Below are positions 51,324 to 59,084 of a stretch of 59,084 nt of DNA, one piece after another. The position numbers and the translations under genes were made by a program. The notes beneath the pieces are model-generated. The model made no database searches. It saw only the letters and a list, made by a program, of their open reading frames with translations, and was not told the DNA's origin. Every line of letters begins with the position of its first letter. Position 1 is the first letter of the stretch. The stretch spans positions 1 to 59,084 of the forward strand of contig JANQOW010000030.1 of the NCBI GenBank assembly GCA_028285595.1, in the 5' to 3' direction. Source of the stretch: Hyphomicrobiales bacterium (lineage in GTDB: Bacteria > Pseudomonadota > Alphaproteobacteria > Rhizobiales > CAJQND01).

Positions 51324-51728
51324 CTAGTCGTCCTCCAACGGGACGATCATCTTGCCGATCGGCCACAAGGTGAGGCCGGTCAGCTTTAGGTGCGCCCAGG
51401 CAAACGGCAAGCCGATAATGGTGATGGCCAATCCGAACGCGGTGATGAGATGGCCGAGCGCCAGCCACCAACCCGCCAGCACAAACCAAAGTATGTTGCC
51501 GATGACCCCCAAGGGCCCGGTTCCGAGACTGCGTTCGCCGGTGTGTTCCTCACGGTCGACGGCCGTGGAGCCAAACGGCAGCAGTGTGTAGAGCGCAATG
51601 TTCCACGCTGCGCGTGCCCAGGGGAGGCCGATGATGGTGATCGCCATGATGATGGCGGCGATAAGCCATCCGGCCGCCATCCATAATCCGCCAAAGACGA
51701 TCCAAAGGATGTTTAGTAGCAACGACAT
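51324..51728 (-). CDS. yccF: YccF family inner membrane protein
   Basis: A 134-residue membrane protein with two copies of a pattern: NILWIVFGGLWMAAGWLIAA / AITIIGLPWARAAWNIA and NILWFVLAGWWLALGHLITA / AITIIGLPFAWAHLKL, the duplicated YccF domain. Four or more short hydrophobic stretches result. The length is that of the family (E. coli YccF is 148). Its function is not established. The gene is monocistronic, convergent with the two-helix membrane protein and divergent from leuA across about 450 bp. Confidence 0.88.
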   Translation of the reverse strand: MSLLLNILWIVFGGLWMAAGWLIAAIIMAITIIGLPWARAAWNIALYTLLPFGSTAVDREEHTGERSLGTGPLGVIGNILWFVLAGWWLALGHLITAFGLAITIIGLPFAWAHLKLTGLTLWPIGKMIVPLEDD

Positions 51729-51973
51729 CTTATGAAGACTCCTAGACCAACCGTGTGGGGCACTCTTCGGGGTTTTACCGATCAGTGCGGATCACAACAA
51801 GCAAAGCGTGCACCGCCAAACGGTGGGTTAGGCAGGAGAGAAGCGCGCAACCAGCTCCCGCACGTGGTTATTGCCAAGCCCATCCAATCAGGGTAAAAGC
51901 GATTTCAGTCAAAGACCGAACCAGCAGGTTGTGACCCAGCATGCGTTCCGCCGCAAAGACCAGCCCTTGCCCC

Positions 51974-52048
51974 ATGCGCACCGCCCTTATCGGCGGCTTG
52001 CTTGGTCTGTTGCCGCTCGGCCTTGGCCTCCTCCTTATCAGCCCCTGA
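51974..52048 (+). CDS. Leucine-rich leader peptide of leuA
   Basis: A 24-codon frame (ATG 51974, TGA 52046-52048) ends 132 bp before leuA. Ten of its 24 residues are leucine, including the runs LL, LL and LLL (residues 9-10, 12-13, 19-21), while the start is MRTALIGG. An in-frame ATG at 51941 would add 11 residues. Such a Leu-codon cluster just upstream of leuA is the signature of ribosome-mediated transcription attenuation: stalling on Leu codons when charged tRNA-Leu is scarce lets transcription continue. The leader's ribosome site is weak, and translation is inferred. Confidence 0.7.
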   Translation: MRTALIGGLLGLLPLGLGLLLISP

Positions 52049-52073
52049 ACACTGGCTGGGCCCTTTCGTGGCC

Positions 52074-52152
52074 GGGTGTTTAGGGGATCATGAAACCGAA
52101 CCAAGCCATAACCCTGGCGTGCCGGCCCCTAACCTTGAACACCGTGCGGCAC
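52074..52152 (+). promoter_or_regulatory. Candidate attenuator structures between leader peptide and leuA
   Basis: Downstream of the leader stop two mutually exclusive pairings can be drawn. GGTGTTTAGGGG (from 52075) can pair with CCCCTAA and AACACC (52127-52143) leaving a 4-5 base bulge. GTGCCG (52119-52124) can instead pair with CGGCAC (52147-52152), using part of the same region. Alternative pairing is what an attenuator needs, but no clean T-run was found, so the terminator arm is unproven. Confidence 0.35.
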
Positions 52153-52180
52153 CCACCAAGACGATAAGGATCAAATCCCG

Positions 52181-53740
52181 ATGAGCAACTCCGACAAAGA
52201 TCAAGTGGTCATCTTCGACACCACCTTGCGCGACGGCGAACAGTCGCCCGGCGCCACCATGTCCTTCGACGAGAAAATGGAAATCGCCGCCACGCTCGAT
52301 GAGATGGGCGTGGACATTATCGAGGCCGGCTTCCCCATCGCCTCCGAAGGCGATTTTGAGGCGGTGAGCGAGATTGCCAAGAACACCAAAAACGCCGTGA
52401 TCGCCGGCCTGGCCCGCGCCATCCCCGGCGACATTGCCCGCGCCGGTGAAGCGGTAAAACACGCCAAACGCCCGCGTATCCACACGTTCGTCTCCACGTC
52501 TCCGATCCATCTGGAACACCAGATGCGAAAAAGCGAAGACGAAGTCTTGGAGATCATCGCCGCCACGGTGACCCAGGCGCGCAACCTGACCGACGATGTG
52601 GAATGGTCGGCCATGGACGCCACCCGCACCAGCCACGAGTATCTGGCCCGCTGCGTGGACGTGGCCATCAAGTCCGGCGCCACCACCATCAATCTGCCGG
52701 ACACGGTGGGCTATAACGTGGCGGAGGAATATTATGAGATGTTCCGCTATGTACGCGAGAACGTGGCCGACGCGGACAAGGTGCGCTTTTCCACCCACTG
52801 CCACAATGATCTGGGCCTGGCCGTGGCCAACTCACTGGCTGGGTTGGAGGCCGGGTGCCGGCAAATTGAGTGCACCATCAACGGCTTAGGCGAGCGTGCC
52901 GGGAACGCGGCCCTGGAAGAGATCGTTATGGCGATCGCCACGCGCGGCGATAAGTTGCCCTATTACACCAATGTGGATACCACCCAGCTCATGAAGGTGA
53001 GCCGCATGGTGGCAACAGCAGCCGGCTTCCCGGTGCAATTCAACAAAGCCATTGTGGGCCAGAACGCATTCGCGCATGAGAGCGGCATTCACCAGGACGG
53101 CATGCTGAAGAGCGCCAACACCTTTGAGATCATGACGCCGGAAAGCGTGGGCGTGAAGGAAACCTCCCTGGTCATGGGCAAACACTCCGGCCGCCACGCC
53201 TTCAAGGAGAAGCTCAAGGATTTGGGCTATGACATGTCCGACAATGAGTTCCAGGACGCGTTCGTGCGCTTTAAGGACCTGGCCGACAAGAAGAAGCATG
53301 TCTACGACGAGGACATTGAGGCCCTGGTGGATGACCAGCGCGCCCATGCCCATGACGGCATCCAGGTTGTGGCCTTAACCGTGATTGCCGGCACAGGCGG
53401 TCCCCAACGCGCCACCATGACGCTGAACATTGACGGCGAACATCAGACCAAAGAAGCCTCCGGCGACGGTCCGGTGGACGCCACGTTCAATGCAATCAAG
53501 GCCATGGTGGACCATAAGGCCACGCTGAAGCTCTATCAGGTCTCCGCGGTGACGGCGGGCACTGATGCGCAAGCTGAGGTGTCGGTGAAGCTAGAAGAGG
53601 ACGGCAAGACCGTGACGGGCCGCGGTGCGGACACCGATACCATGGTGGCGAGCGCCAAGGCTTATGTGAGCGCCCTCAACAAGCTCATGGTCCGCCGTGA
53701 GCGCACGGCGAAGGCAGAGATCTTCGACGCTGCGGGGTAA
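52181..53740 (+). CDS. leuA: 2-isopropylmalate synthase
   Basis: A 519-residue enzyme of the long LeuA class. The HMGL-like barrel begins VVIFDTTLRDGEQSPGATMS with the divalent-metal Asp and catalytic Arg. THCHNDLGLAVANSLAGLEAG carries the metal-binding HxH, followed by ECTINGLGERAGN. The C-terminal ~150 residues (after NEFQDAFVRFKDLADKKK) are the leucine-binding regulatory domain. It condenses acetyl-CoA with 2-oxoisovalerate, the first committed step of leucine synthesis, and is normally feedback-inhibited by leucine. Here transcription attenuation through an upstream Leu-rich leader is also likely. The gene is monocistronic, ending at a palindromic repeat. Confidence 0.97.
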   Translation: MSNSDKDQVVIFDTTLRDGEQSPGATMSFDEKMEIAATLDEMGVDIIEAGFPIASEGDFEAVSEIAKNTKNAVIAGLARAIPGDIARAGEAVKHAKRPRIHTFVSTSPIHLEHQMRKSEDEVLEIIAATVTQARNLTDDVEWSAMDATRTSHEYLARCVDVAIKSGATTINLPDTVGYNVAEEYYEMFRYVRENVADADKVRFSTHCHNDLGLAVANSLAGLEAGCRQIECTINGLGERAGNAALEEIVMAIATRGDKLPYYTNVDTTQLMKVSRMVATAAGFPVQFNKAIVGQNAFAHESGIHQDGMLKSANTFEIMTPESVGVKETSLVMGKHSGRHAFKEKLKDLGYDMSDNEFQDAFVRFKDLADKKKHVYDEDIEALVDDQRAHAHDGIQVVALTVIAGTGGPQRATMTLNIDGEHQTKEASGDGPVDATFNAIKAMVDHKATLKLYQVSAVTAGTDAQAEVSVKLEEDGKTVTGRGADTDTMVASAKAYVSALNKLMVRRERTAKAEIFDAAG

Positions 53741-53754
53741 ACCGTCATTTCTCC

Positions 53755-53830
53755 GTGCCCCTGCGAAAGCAGGGGCCCGTAGCTCACACCCATCCGTTGG
53801 TTAAGAAGGTCCCTGCTTTCGCAGGGACAC
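53755..53830. repeat. Intergenic palindromic (REP-like) repeat pair
   Basis: Two hairpins lie between convergent leuA and the oligopeptidase gene. CCCCTGCGAAAGCAGGGG (53758-53775) is a 7-bp stem with a GAAA loop; GTCCCTGCTTTCGCAGGGAC (53809-53828) is an 8-bp stem with a TTTC loop. Their cores are exact reverse complements of each other, so the two can also pair to give one long stem. This matches the dispersed intergenic palindromes of alphaproteobacteria and likely acts as a bidirectional terminator or mRNA-end protector. Confidence 0.75.
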
Positions 53831-53836
53831 ACACCG

Positions 53837-55936
53837 TCAAGCCTTTTGCACAACCTCTATGGCAAAGGCGTAGGCTTCGGCAGTTTCCTTCAAACTGTCG
53901 AACCTACCCGATGCCCCGCCATGGCCGGCGTCCATGTTGGTCTTCAAAAGCAAGAGGTTGTCGTCGGTCTTCAGCGCTCTCAGCTTGGCACACCATTTGG
54001 CAGGTTCCCAATAGGTGACCCGCGGGTCGGTGAGGCCGGCGGTGATGAAGATCGGCGGATAGGCCTTGGCCTCCACATTGTCGTAAGGCGAATAGGCGGC
54101 GATGCATTTGTACGCCTCAGCGGAGGCAATCGGGTTGCCCCACTCATTCCATTCCGGCGGGGTGAGCGGCAGGCTGTCGTCCAGCATGGTGGCGAGCACA
54201 TCCACAAACGGCACCTGGGCAATGATGCCGCCGAACAGCTCCGGTGCCATGTTGGCCACGGCGCCCATGAGCATGCCCCCCGCGCTGCCGCCCCGGGCGA
54301 CAATCCTGCCCGGCGAGGTAAACTTGTAGTCCTCTGAACAAAGCGCTTGGCCGGCAGCAATGAAGTCCTTGAACGTGTTCTCCTTGTGCTCCAGACGCCC
54401 GGCCTTATACCAGAGGTAGCCGCGCTCCTTGCCGCCCCGCACATGGGCAATGGCGTGAATGAACCCCCGGTCGACTATGGGGAGCACGGTGGTGGAGAAT
54501 GCTGCAGGCATGGCCGCGCCGTAAGCGCCATAGCCATAAAGATGGCACGGAGCGGAGCCGTCCAACGCGGTGTCCTTGTGATAGAGGATGGAAACGGGAA
54601 CCAGTTCGCCATCATGGGACGGCGCCATGATGCGCCGGGTCACATAGTCGGAGATTTCGTGGCCGGAGGGCACCTCTTGGGTCTTGCGCAAAACCCGCTC
54701 GCGGGTGCGCATGTTGTAGTCATAAACCTGAGCCGGCGTGGTGAGGGAGGAATAGGTAAAGCGCACCCAATCAGTGTCGAACTCATAACCGGCCGAAAGG
54801 CCTAAGCTATAGGCCTCTTCCTCAAAGCTGATGGCATGCTCTTCGCCGGTCGCGGTCTCGGTGATGACAATTCGCGGCAGGCCGTCCTCCCGCTCCAGGC
54901 GCACGAAAAAATCCTTCAAGGCCGTGTGAGACAAGATCAGCCGCCCGGGTTTATGGGGCACCAGATCGCGCCAGTTTTCCGGCTGCGGCGCGCTCACAGG
55001 AGCTTCTACGATTTTGAAGTCTTCCGCATCATCGATATTGGTCAGGATCAACAGGCGATCACCCTGGTGTTCCACGTCATATTCGATCTCAGGCTGGCGC
55101 GGCGAAATCAGAACAGGCTGGGCTGCGTCCGCTTCGGTGTCGATGAGATAATGCTCCGAAGACTGATGATCACTGGCCGAGATCACCATGAAGCGGCGCG
55201 ACTGGGTCGAGGCCACATCCACAAAGAAACCCGGATCAGCCTCTTCGAACATCAGCTCGTCCTGGCTCTGATCGGTGCCCACCCGGTGGCGGTAAATCTT
55301 TGACGGACGGTGGTTTTCATCCAGTTTGGAGTAGTAGAGATCACGGCTGTCATTACTCCAGGTGCCGCCGCCGGCAACGTCCTCAACGCAATCTGAAAGA
55401 TCTTCACCCGTGGCCACGTCACGGACTCTGAGCGTGCAATATTCAGAGCCGTTTTCATCCGCGCTCCATGCCAGAAGCGTGTGGTCGGGAGAATGGCTCA
55501 GCCCGCCAAACTCAAAGAAGGCCTTGCCATCCGCCAACTCGTCGCCGTCCAGCAAAACCACCTCATCGCCGCCGTCGCGGGCCTGGCGGCACAAGCGTGG
55601 ATGCTGGCCGCCCACCACATAGGCTGTCAGATAGGCATAGGGGCCGTCCGGAGTGGGGACCGAGCTGTCGTCTTCTTTGATGCGGCCCTTCATCTCGGCA
55701 AAAAGCTTGTCCTGCAGCGCTTGCGTGTGAGCCAATTGCACTTCGGTGTAGGCGTTCTCCGCTTCCAGGTAAGCACGGATGTCGGCCTGCAGCACCGAGG
55801 GGTCCCGCATGACGTCCTGCCAGTTGTCGTCGCGCAGCCAGTGATAGTCATCGCTGGAGCTGATCCCGTGCATCTCGCGGGTGACGGGTTTTTTCGGGGC
55901 GAGGGGAGGGGCGGCAGGGCCGTCTGTTTTGGTCAC
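53837..55936 (-). CDS. ptrB: Oligopeptidase B (prolyl oligopeptidase family S9A)
   Basis: A 699-residue serine peptidase. An N-terminal beta-propeller (about residues 60-400) is followed by the alpha/beta-hydrolase domain, with the nucleophile Ser551 in ARGGSAGGML, an Asp in FITAGLTDPRV and His in MDAGHGG. The acidic residues of oligopeptidase B that accept Arg/Lys at P1 lie in the region KDFIAAGQALCSEDYK, which supports that specificity over proline. It cleaves short basic peptides in the cytoplasm or periplasm; no signal peptide is seen. It starts 7 bp after msrB and is the last gene of the maoC-msrB-ptrB strand group. Confidence 0.93.
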   Translation of the reverse strand: MTKTDGPAAPPLAPKKPVTREMHGISSSDDYHWLRDDNWQDVMRDPSVLQADIRAYLEAENAYTEVQLAHTQALQDKLFAEMKGRIKEDDSSVPTPDGPYAYLTAYVVGGQHPRLCRQARDGGDEVVLLDGDELADGKAFFEFGGLSHSPDHTLLAWSADENGSEYCTLRVRDVATGEDLSDCVEDVAGGGTWSNDSRDLYYSKLDENHRPSKIYRHRVGTDQSQDELMFEEADPGFFVDVASTQSRRFMVISASDHQSSEHYLIDTEADAAQPVLISPRQPEIEYDVEHQGDRLLILTNIDDAEDFKIVEAPVSAPQPENWRDLVPHKPGRLILSHTALKDFFVRLEREDGLPRIVITETATGEEHAISFEEEAYSLGLSAGYEFDTDWVRFTYSSLTTPAQVYDYNMRTRERVLRKTQEVPSGHEISDYVTRRIMAPSHDGELVPVSILYHKDTALDGSAPCHLYGYGAYGAAMPAAFSTTVLPIVDRGFIHAIAHVRGGKERGYLWYKAGRLEHKENTFKDFIAAGQALCSEDYKFTSPGRIVARGGSAGGMLMGAVANMAPELFGGIIAQVPFVDVLATMLDDSLPLTPPEWNEWGNPIASAEAYKCIAAYSPYDNVEAKAYPPIFITAGLTDPRVTYWEPAKWCAKLRALKTDDNLLLLKTNMDAGHGGASGRFDSLKETAEAYAFAIEVVQKA

Positions 55937-55943
55937 GGGGGCT

Positions 55944-56339
55944 CTACTCCTCGCGCGCTTTAAAGTCGAGGGCCGCGCCGTTCATGCAATAACGCTGGCC
56001 TGTGGGCTGGGGGCCGTCCGGGAACACATGGCCCAAATGGGCATCACAGTCGGCGCAACGCACCTCGGTGCGCACCATGAACCATGAACGATCGGAATGC
56101 TCGCTCACCGCCTCTTCAGATTCTGGAGCAAAGAAGCTGGGCCAGCCGGTGCCGGATTCATACTTGGTGTCGGATGCAAACAAAGGCCGTCCGCAACAAA
56201 TGCAATGGAACATACCCTTGCGCTTTTCGGCATTGTAGGGATGGGTCCCGGCACGCTCGGTCCCGTGTTCGCGGGTCACGCGATACTGTTCCGGGGTCAG
56301 CTGCTCGCGCCATTCGGCGTCGGTTTTGGTCACCTTCAT
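55944..56339 (-). CDS. msrB: Peptide methionine-(R)-S-oxide reductase
   Basis: A 131-residue MsrB. Its four zinc-binding cysteines are in CICCGRPLF and [12 protein letters not shown], and the catalytic Cys is in the [11 protein letters not shown] motif near the C-terminus. It reduces methionine-R-sulfoxide in oxidised proteins, with thioredoxin as electron donor. The full family length is present. It lies 27 bp behind the maoC gene and 7 bp before ptrB, so the three likely share a transcript, and MsrB plus oligopeptidase would then act together on damaged proteins. Confidence 0.96.
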   Translation of the reverse strand: MKVTKTDAEWREQLTPEQYRVTREHGTERAGTHPYNAEKRKGMFHCICCGRPLFASDTKYESGTGWPSFFAPESEEAVSEHSDRSWFMVRTEVRCADCDAHLGHVFPDGPQPTGQRYCMNGAALDFKAREE

Positions 56340-56366
56340 CTTAAATCTAGTCCTATTATCAGGAGG

Positions 56367-56819
56367 TTATTCGTAGAACAGCGTAATGGTCTCCGCCATC
56401 ATGGCCGGTTTGATCTGGCCTTCGATTTCCACTGTGACCTCAGAGATAATGCGGCAGTTGCCGGTTCCCAAGGTGGCTCGCAACAATTTGAGGCGGGCGC
56501 GCACGCGCGAGCCTACTGGAACCATGTTTGTGAAGCGGACTTTGTTGCTGCCGTAGTTGATGGCGCGCTTCACGCTGGCCACCGAGAAAATCTGCTCTAC
56601 GAAGGGCACCACCAGCGACAAAGTGAGATAGCCGTGGGCAATCGTGCTCATGCCCAGTTCGGCCTCCGTGCGCTCCGGGTCCACGTGGATCCATTGATGG
56701 TCATTTGTGGCCTCGGCAAACATGTTGATTCGCTCTTGGTCGATGACCAGCCAATCACTCACACCGAGCTCGTTTCCCTGCTCTGCGGCAAGGTCTTTTA
56801 GGGTTGGAAATGTGCGCAT
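56367..56819 (-). CDS. MaoC-like (R)-specific enoyl-CoA hydratase
   Basis: A 150-residue hot-dog-fold protein of the MaoC family. The hydratase 2 motif, Asp then His in FAEATNDHQWIHVDPERTE followed by TIAHGYLTLSL, is intact. Members hydrate trans-2-enoyl-CoA to (R)-3-hydroxyacyl-CoA. At 150 residues it is the single-domain form. It begins the minus-strand group with msrB and ptrB and has an 11-bp perfect inverted repeat about 40 bp upstream of its start that could be an operator. Confidence 0.92.
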   Translation of the reverse strand: MRTFPTLKDLAAEQGNELGVSDWLVIDQERINMFAEATNDHQWIHVDPERTEAELGMSTIAHGYLTLSLVVPFVEQIFSVASVKRAINYGSNKVRFTNMVPVGSRVRARLKLLRATLGTGNCRIISEVTVEIEGQIKPAMMAETITLFYE

Positions 56820-56859
56820 AATGGTCCGCCTGGGTCAAAGTTCGCGAAGCGTTGGAGGC

Positions 56860-56902
56860 GGCAAATTTAGCCGTTTGTTAAGCCTAAATCCCTAAATTTG
56901 CC
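56860..56902. promoter_or_regulatory. Perfect 11-bp inverted repeat between maoC and Pro-rich gene
   Basis: GGCAAATTTAG (56860-56870) and CTAAATTTGCC (56892-56902) form a perfect inverted repeat with 21 bp between, in the 191-bp divergent gap. A related TAAATC/GATTTA pattern recurs nearby (56884-56920). Distance from the maoC start (about 40-80 bp) suits an operator. A hairpin role is less likely because no gene ends here. Confidence 0.45.
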
Positions 56903-57010
56903 ATGCCGGAGCAGATTTAGTGTGTTTGGGGTTTTTCCGTCAACCGGTTTCATTGGGCCTAATCTGTGGCGGCGGGCTAAGAAGATTGGTGACATTGGGG
57001 CGCGCATTTA

Positions 57011-59084
57011 GTGTCAGAAGCAAAACCGTCATCCCATGCGGCACCCGGCAACGGGAACGCCCAATCTCCCGCTGAGAGCAGCCCCCTCGTGTCCCACGAA
57101 CAGGGGCAGAACTGGGCGGTTCCCAAAGTGTCGCCCGCAACCCGTTCGGCCATCACCCAAGCATTGGACGAGATGGCGGCCCTGTTCGACGACAAACCCC
57201 TCGTTCCGGGGATAAACTCGTCGGCCCGCGCGGCCGCCGAAGCGGCGCTGGCATCCCAATACGCGCCTGAGCCCGAGCCTGATTTCCAGCCCCAAGCGGA
57301 GCCCGCACCCCAACCGGAGCCCGCGCCTCAACCTGCTCTGCAGGAAACCTTTGAGCCCCTGCCTGCAAATCCCGTGGCGCCGGCGCCTGGTTTGCCCCAG
57401 CCTCTGCCTGAATCTGCCCGCCGGCATGCGCCCGGGTTCGTGGATCTACCGGAAACAGGCGCCCCCGAAGGGCCTGACCGGCCGGTTGTTTCCGTGCCTG
57501 CGCCTGTCGTCGCCGTTCCGGCGCCGGATATACCTGATGTGGCGCCAGATGTGAGCGAGATGGCTCCGGATGCGCCTGATGTGGCGCCGGAGGCTTCCGA
57601 TCCAACACCGATGATTTCCATTCCGGTTCCTCCGGCTCCTGTCGTCCCGGAGTCTGTGACACCGGAAGCGCCTCCGCCGGTCACCTTCGTGGTTGATCCA
57701 CAGTCGGGAGCGGCTGAGCCCGTGGTCGAGAGGCCTGATGCGGCTGCGGGGCATGCCGAACCCGTCGCTCCTGAGCTCCCGTCGCCAGTGGCCTTTGAAG
57801 CTGAGCCAGAGCCGGCAGCACCCCAGTCCTGGGCGGAAATGCCCGACCCGGTTGCCGCTCCCGCGGAACCCGTTGTTCCCGAAGTGCCTTCGCCAGTCTC
57901 CTTTGGAGCTGAACCGGAGCCTGCCGCGCCTGAGCCGGTTTCGTCTGATCCTGAACCCATGGCTCCGGAAGCCCCAGCGGCGGTAACGTTTACCGCAGAT
58001 CCGGAGCTGGAAGCGCCTCAGCCCCTGGTCGAGATGCCTGATCCGGTTCCATCGGCTCCTGAGCCTATGGCCCCAGAGGCGCCTGCGCCTTTTGCGTTTA
58101 CCGCGGATCCGGAGCCGGCAGTGCCTCAGCCCCTGGTCGAGATGCTTGATGCGGTTCCATCGGCTCCTGAACCAATGGCTCCGGAAGCCCCTGCGCCGGT
58201 CGCGTTTACCGCAGATCCGGAGCCGGCAGCACCTCAGCCCATGGTCGAGCTGCCTGACCCGGTTCCATCGGCTCCTGAACCCATGGCTCCGGAAGCGCCA
58301 GCGCCGGTTGCGTTTACCGCAGATCCGGAGGCGGCAGCTCCTCAGCCTATGGTGCAGAGGCCCGACCCAGTTCCATCGGCTCTCGAACCTGTGGCCCCAG
58401 AGGCGCCTGCGCCGGCTGCGTTTACCGCAGATCCGGATCCGGCAGCGCCTGAGCCAACGGTCGAGATGCCTGACCCGGTTCCATCGGCTCCCGAACCTGT
58501 GGCCCCAGAGGCGCCTGCGCCGGCTGCGTTTACCGCAGATCCGGAGGCGGCAACACCTCAGCCCATGGTGCAGATGCCTGATCCGGTTCCATCGGCTCCT
58601 GAATCCATGGCTCCGGAGGCCCCAGCGCCGGTCGCGTTTACCGCAGATCCGGAGCCGGCAGTACCTCAGCCCATGGTCGAGATGCCTGACCCGGTTTCAG
58701 TGGCTCCTGAACCCCTGGCCCCAGAGGCGCCTGCACCGGCCGCGTTTGCCGCAGATCCAGAGCCGGCAGCGCCTCAGCCCATGGTGCAGATGCCTGACCC
58801 GGTTCGGACGGCTCCTGAACCCATGGCTCCCGAAGCCCCAGCGCCGGTTGCGTTTGCCGCAGATCCGGAGCTGGAAGCGCCTCAGCCCCTGGTCGAGATG
58901 CCCGACCCGGTACCAACGGCTCCTGAACCCATGGCTCCGGAAGCCCCTGCGCCGGTGGCGTTTGCCGCAGACCGGGAGCCGGCAGCCCCTCAGCCCATGG
59001 TGCAGTTGCCTGACCCGGTTCCACCGGCTCCCGAACCCATGGCTCCGGAAGCCCCTGCGCCGGTTGCGTTTGCCGCAGATCCGG
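57011..59084 (+). CDS. Large Pro/Glu/Ala-rich tandem-repeat protein, 3' end outside window
   Basis: An open frame starts at GTG 57011 (a stop codon lies in frame at 56990, so no earlier start except within 20 bp) and continues through the right edge, 691 codons without a stop. The first ~80 residues (ATRSAITQALDEMAALFDDK, SARAAAEAALASQ) are helical and non-repetitive. From about residue 85 the chain is dominated by Pro, Glu and Ala, first irregular and then, from about residue 315, as a 36-residue repeat. No signal peptide or membrane helix is seen. A linker or stalk role is likely; polar-organiser or envelope proteins of alphaproteobacteria can be Pro-rich like this, but the PopZ N-terminal motif was not found. 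Function is unknown without the C-terminus. Confidence 0.8.
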   Translation, partial: MSEAKPSSHAAPGNGNAQSPAESSPLVSHEQGQNWAVPKVSPATRSAITQALDEMAALFDDKPLVPGINSSARAAAEAALASQYAPEPEPDFQPQAEPAPQPEPAPQPALQETFEPLPANPVAPAPGLPQPLPESARRHAPGFVDLPETGAPEGPDRPVVSVPAPVVAVPAPDIPDVAPDVSEMAPDAPDVAPEASDPTPMISIPVPPAPVVPESVTPEAPPPVTFVVDPQSGAAEPVVERPDAAAGHAEPVAPELPSPVAFEAEPEPAAPQSWAEMPDPVAAPAEPVVPEVPSPVSFGAEPEPAAPEPVSSDPEPMAPEAPAAVTFTADPELEAPQPLVEMPDPVPSAPEPMAPEAPAPFAFTADPEPAVPQPLVEMLDAVPSAPEPMAPEAPAPVAFTADPEPAAPQPMVELPDPVPSAPEPMAPEAPAPVAFTADPEAAAPQPMVQRPDPVPSALEPVAPEAPAPAAFTADPDPAAPEPTVEMPDPVPSAPEPVAPEAPAPAAFTADPEAATPQPMVQMPDPVPSAPESMAPEAPAPVAFTADPEPAVPQPMVEMPDPVSVAPEPLAPEAPAPAAFAADPEPAAPQPMVQMPDPVRTAPEPMAPEAPAPVAFAADPELEAPQPLVEMPDPVPTAPEPMAPEAPAPVAFAADREPAAPQPMVQLPDPVPPAPEPMAPEAPAPVAFAADP
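57959..59084 (+). repeat. 108-bp coding tandem repeat (36 residues), at least ten units
   Basis: The landmark ATGGCTCC / ATGGCCCC (or a close variant) recurs at 57959, 58067, 58175, 58283, then every 108 bp to 59039, with no length change. Each unit encodes about APEPMAPEAPAPVAF, T/A-ADPEPAAPQPMVEM and PDPVPS. Units differ at synonymous and a few amino-acid positions. The repeat continues beyond the window. More degenerate copies appear from about 57600. Confidence 0.9.

Noticed and set aside
57328..57960. Gly/Ser/Thr-rich minus-strand frame (210 codons)
   Set aside because: Direct antisense of the Pro/Glu/Ala repeat gene; Pro-rich coding on one strand gives Gly-rich shadow frames on the other.
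57959..59084. CRISPR-like array
   Set aside because: The 108-bp units have no unique spacers and form an open, proline-rich reading frame across all copies.
57011..59084. PopZ polar organiser
   Set aside because: Although Pro/Glu-rich, the N-terminus lacks the PopZ helix motif (EEILASIR-type) and the protein is much longer; the C-terminal part is not available to decide.

Overview
The window is about 60% GC, densely packed and rich in ATGA/TGATG gene overlaps. Gene content (branched-chain ABC transporters, Cox-type molybdenum hydroxylase, monomeric-type NADP isocitrate dehydrogenase, leuA behind a leucine-rich leader, GAAA-loop intergenic palindromes) suggests an alphaproteobacterium, probably of the Hyphomicrobiales (Rhizobiales) or a relative. 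This is inference from gene content; no ribosomal RNA is present to fix the taxon.

Layout. 1-1.2 kb: tail of an acyl-CoA synthetase and a crotonase. 1.2-8.8 kb (minus): periplasmic alpha-2-macroglobulin followed 4 bp later by penicillin-binding protein 1C, the usual cell-envelope defence/repair pair. 8.9-13.4 kb: RND efflux adaptor and pump. 13.5-14.7 kb (minus): isocitrate dehydrogenase. 15.1-16.5 kb: a TadG-like von Willebrand protein.

16.8-39.8 kb is the centrepiece, a co-directional cluster of about 22 genes, many overlapping by 1-8 bp. It holds a branched-chain-type ABC importer (substrate-binding protein, LivH, LivM, LivG, and a LivF fused to a Tm-1-like/UPF0261 domain), a TIM-barrel PEP-hydrolase-family protein, an AraC regulator, an iron-alcohol-dehydrogenase-fold protein that seems to lack metal ligands, and a giant flotillin-like protein with 34 uninterrupted 11-residue repeats. 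These are followed by two tandem SRPBCC proteins, a molybdenum hydroxylase (FAD, 2Fe-2S, and a large subunit split into two genes), CoxD/CoxE-type maturation proteins, an amidohydrolase, a metallo-beta-lactamase-fold lactonase-like enzyme, a gluconolactonase-cysteine hydrolase fusion whose nucleophile Cys is Ser, and a small membrane protein. Read together it looks like an uptake, hydroxylation and hydrolysis pathway for one unidentified organic (perhaps aromatic, heterocyclic or lactone) compound, possibly organised at a flotillin membrane platform. I know of no described pathway with this composition, and it is my candidate for an undescribed system.

40.0-42.8 kb: two exported proteins, one with three tandem repeats resembling the beta domain of the von Hippel-Lindau protein. 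42.8 kb: tRNA-Lys(CTT). 43.1-47.0 kb: a UDP-sugar dehydrogenase, then a minus-strand group of a flavin hydroxylase, a DUF2783-like small protein and a uronate-dehydrogenase-like protein. 47.0-50.0 kb: an intergenic region with several perfect inverted repeats, then a small operon of two helix-turn-helix proteins and one unknown, behind a promoter carrying an 11-bp inverted-repeat operator.

50.6-56.8 kb: a two-helix membrane protein, a YccF family protein, leuA with its leader peptide, and a minus-strand maoC-msrB-oligopeptidase B group. From 57.0 kb to the right edge a GTG-initiated gene encodes a proline-rich protein with a 36-residue (108-bp) tandem repeat; it runs out of the window.
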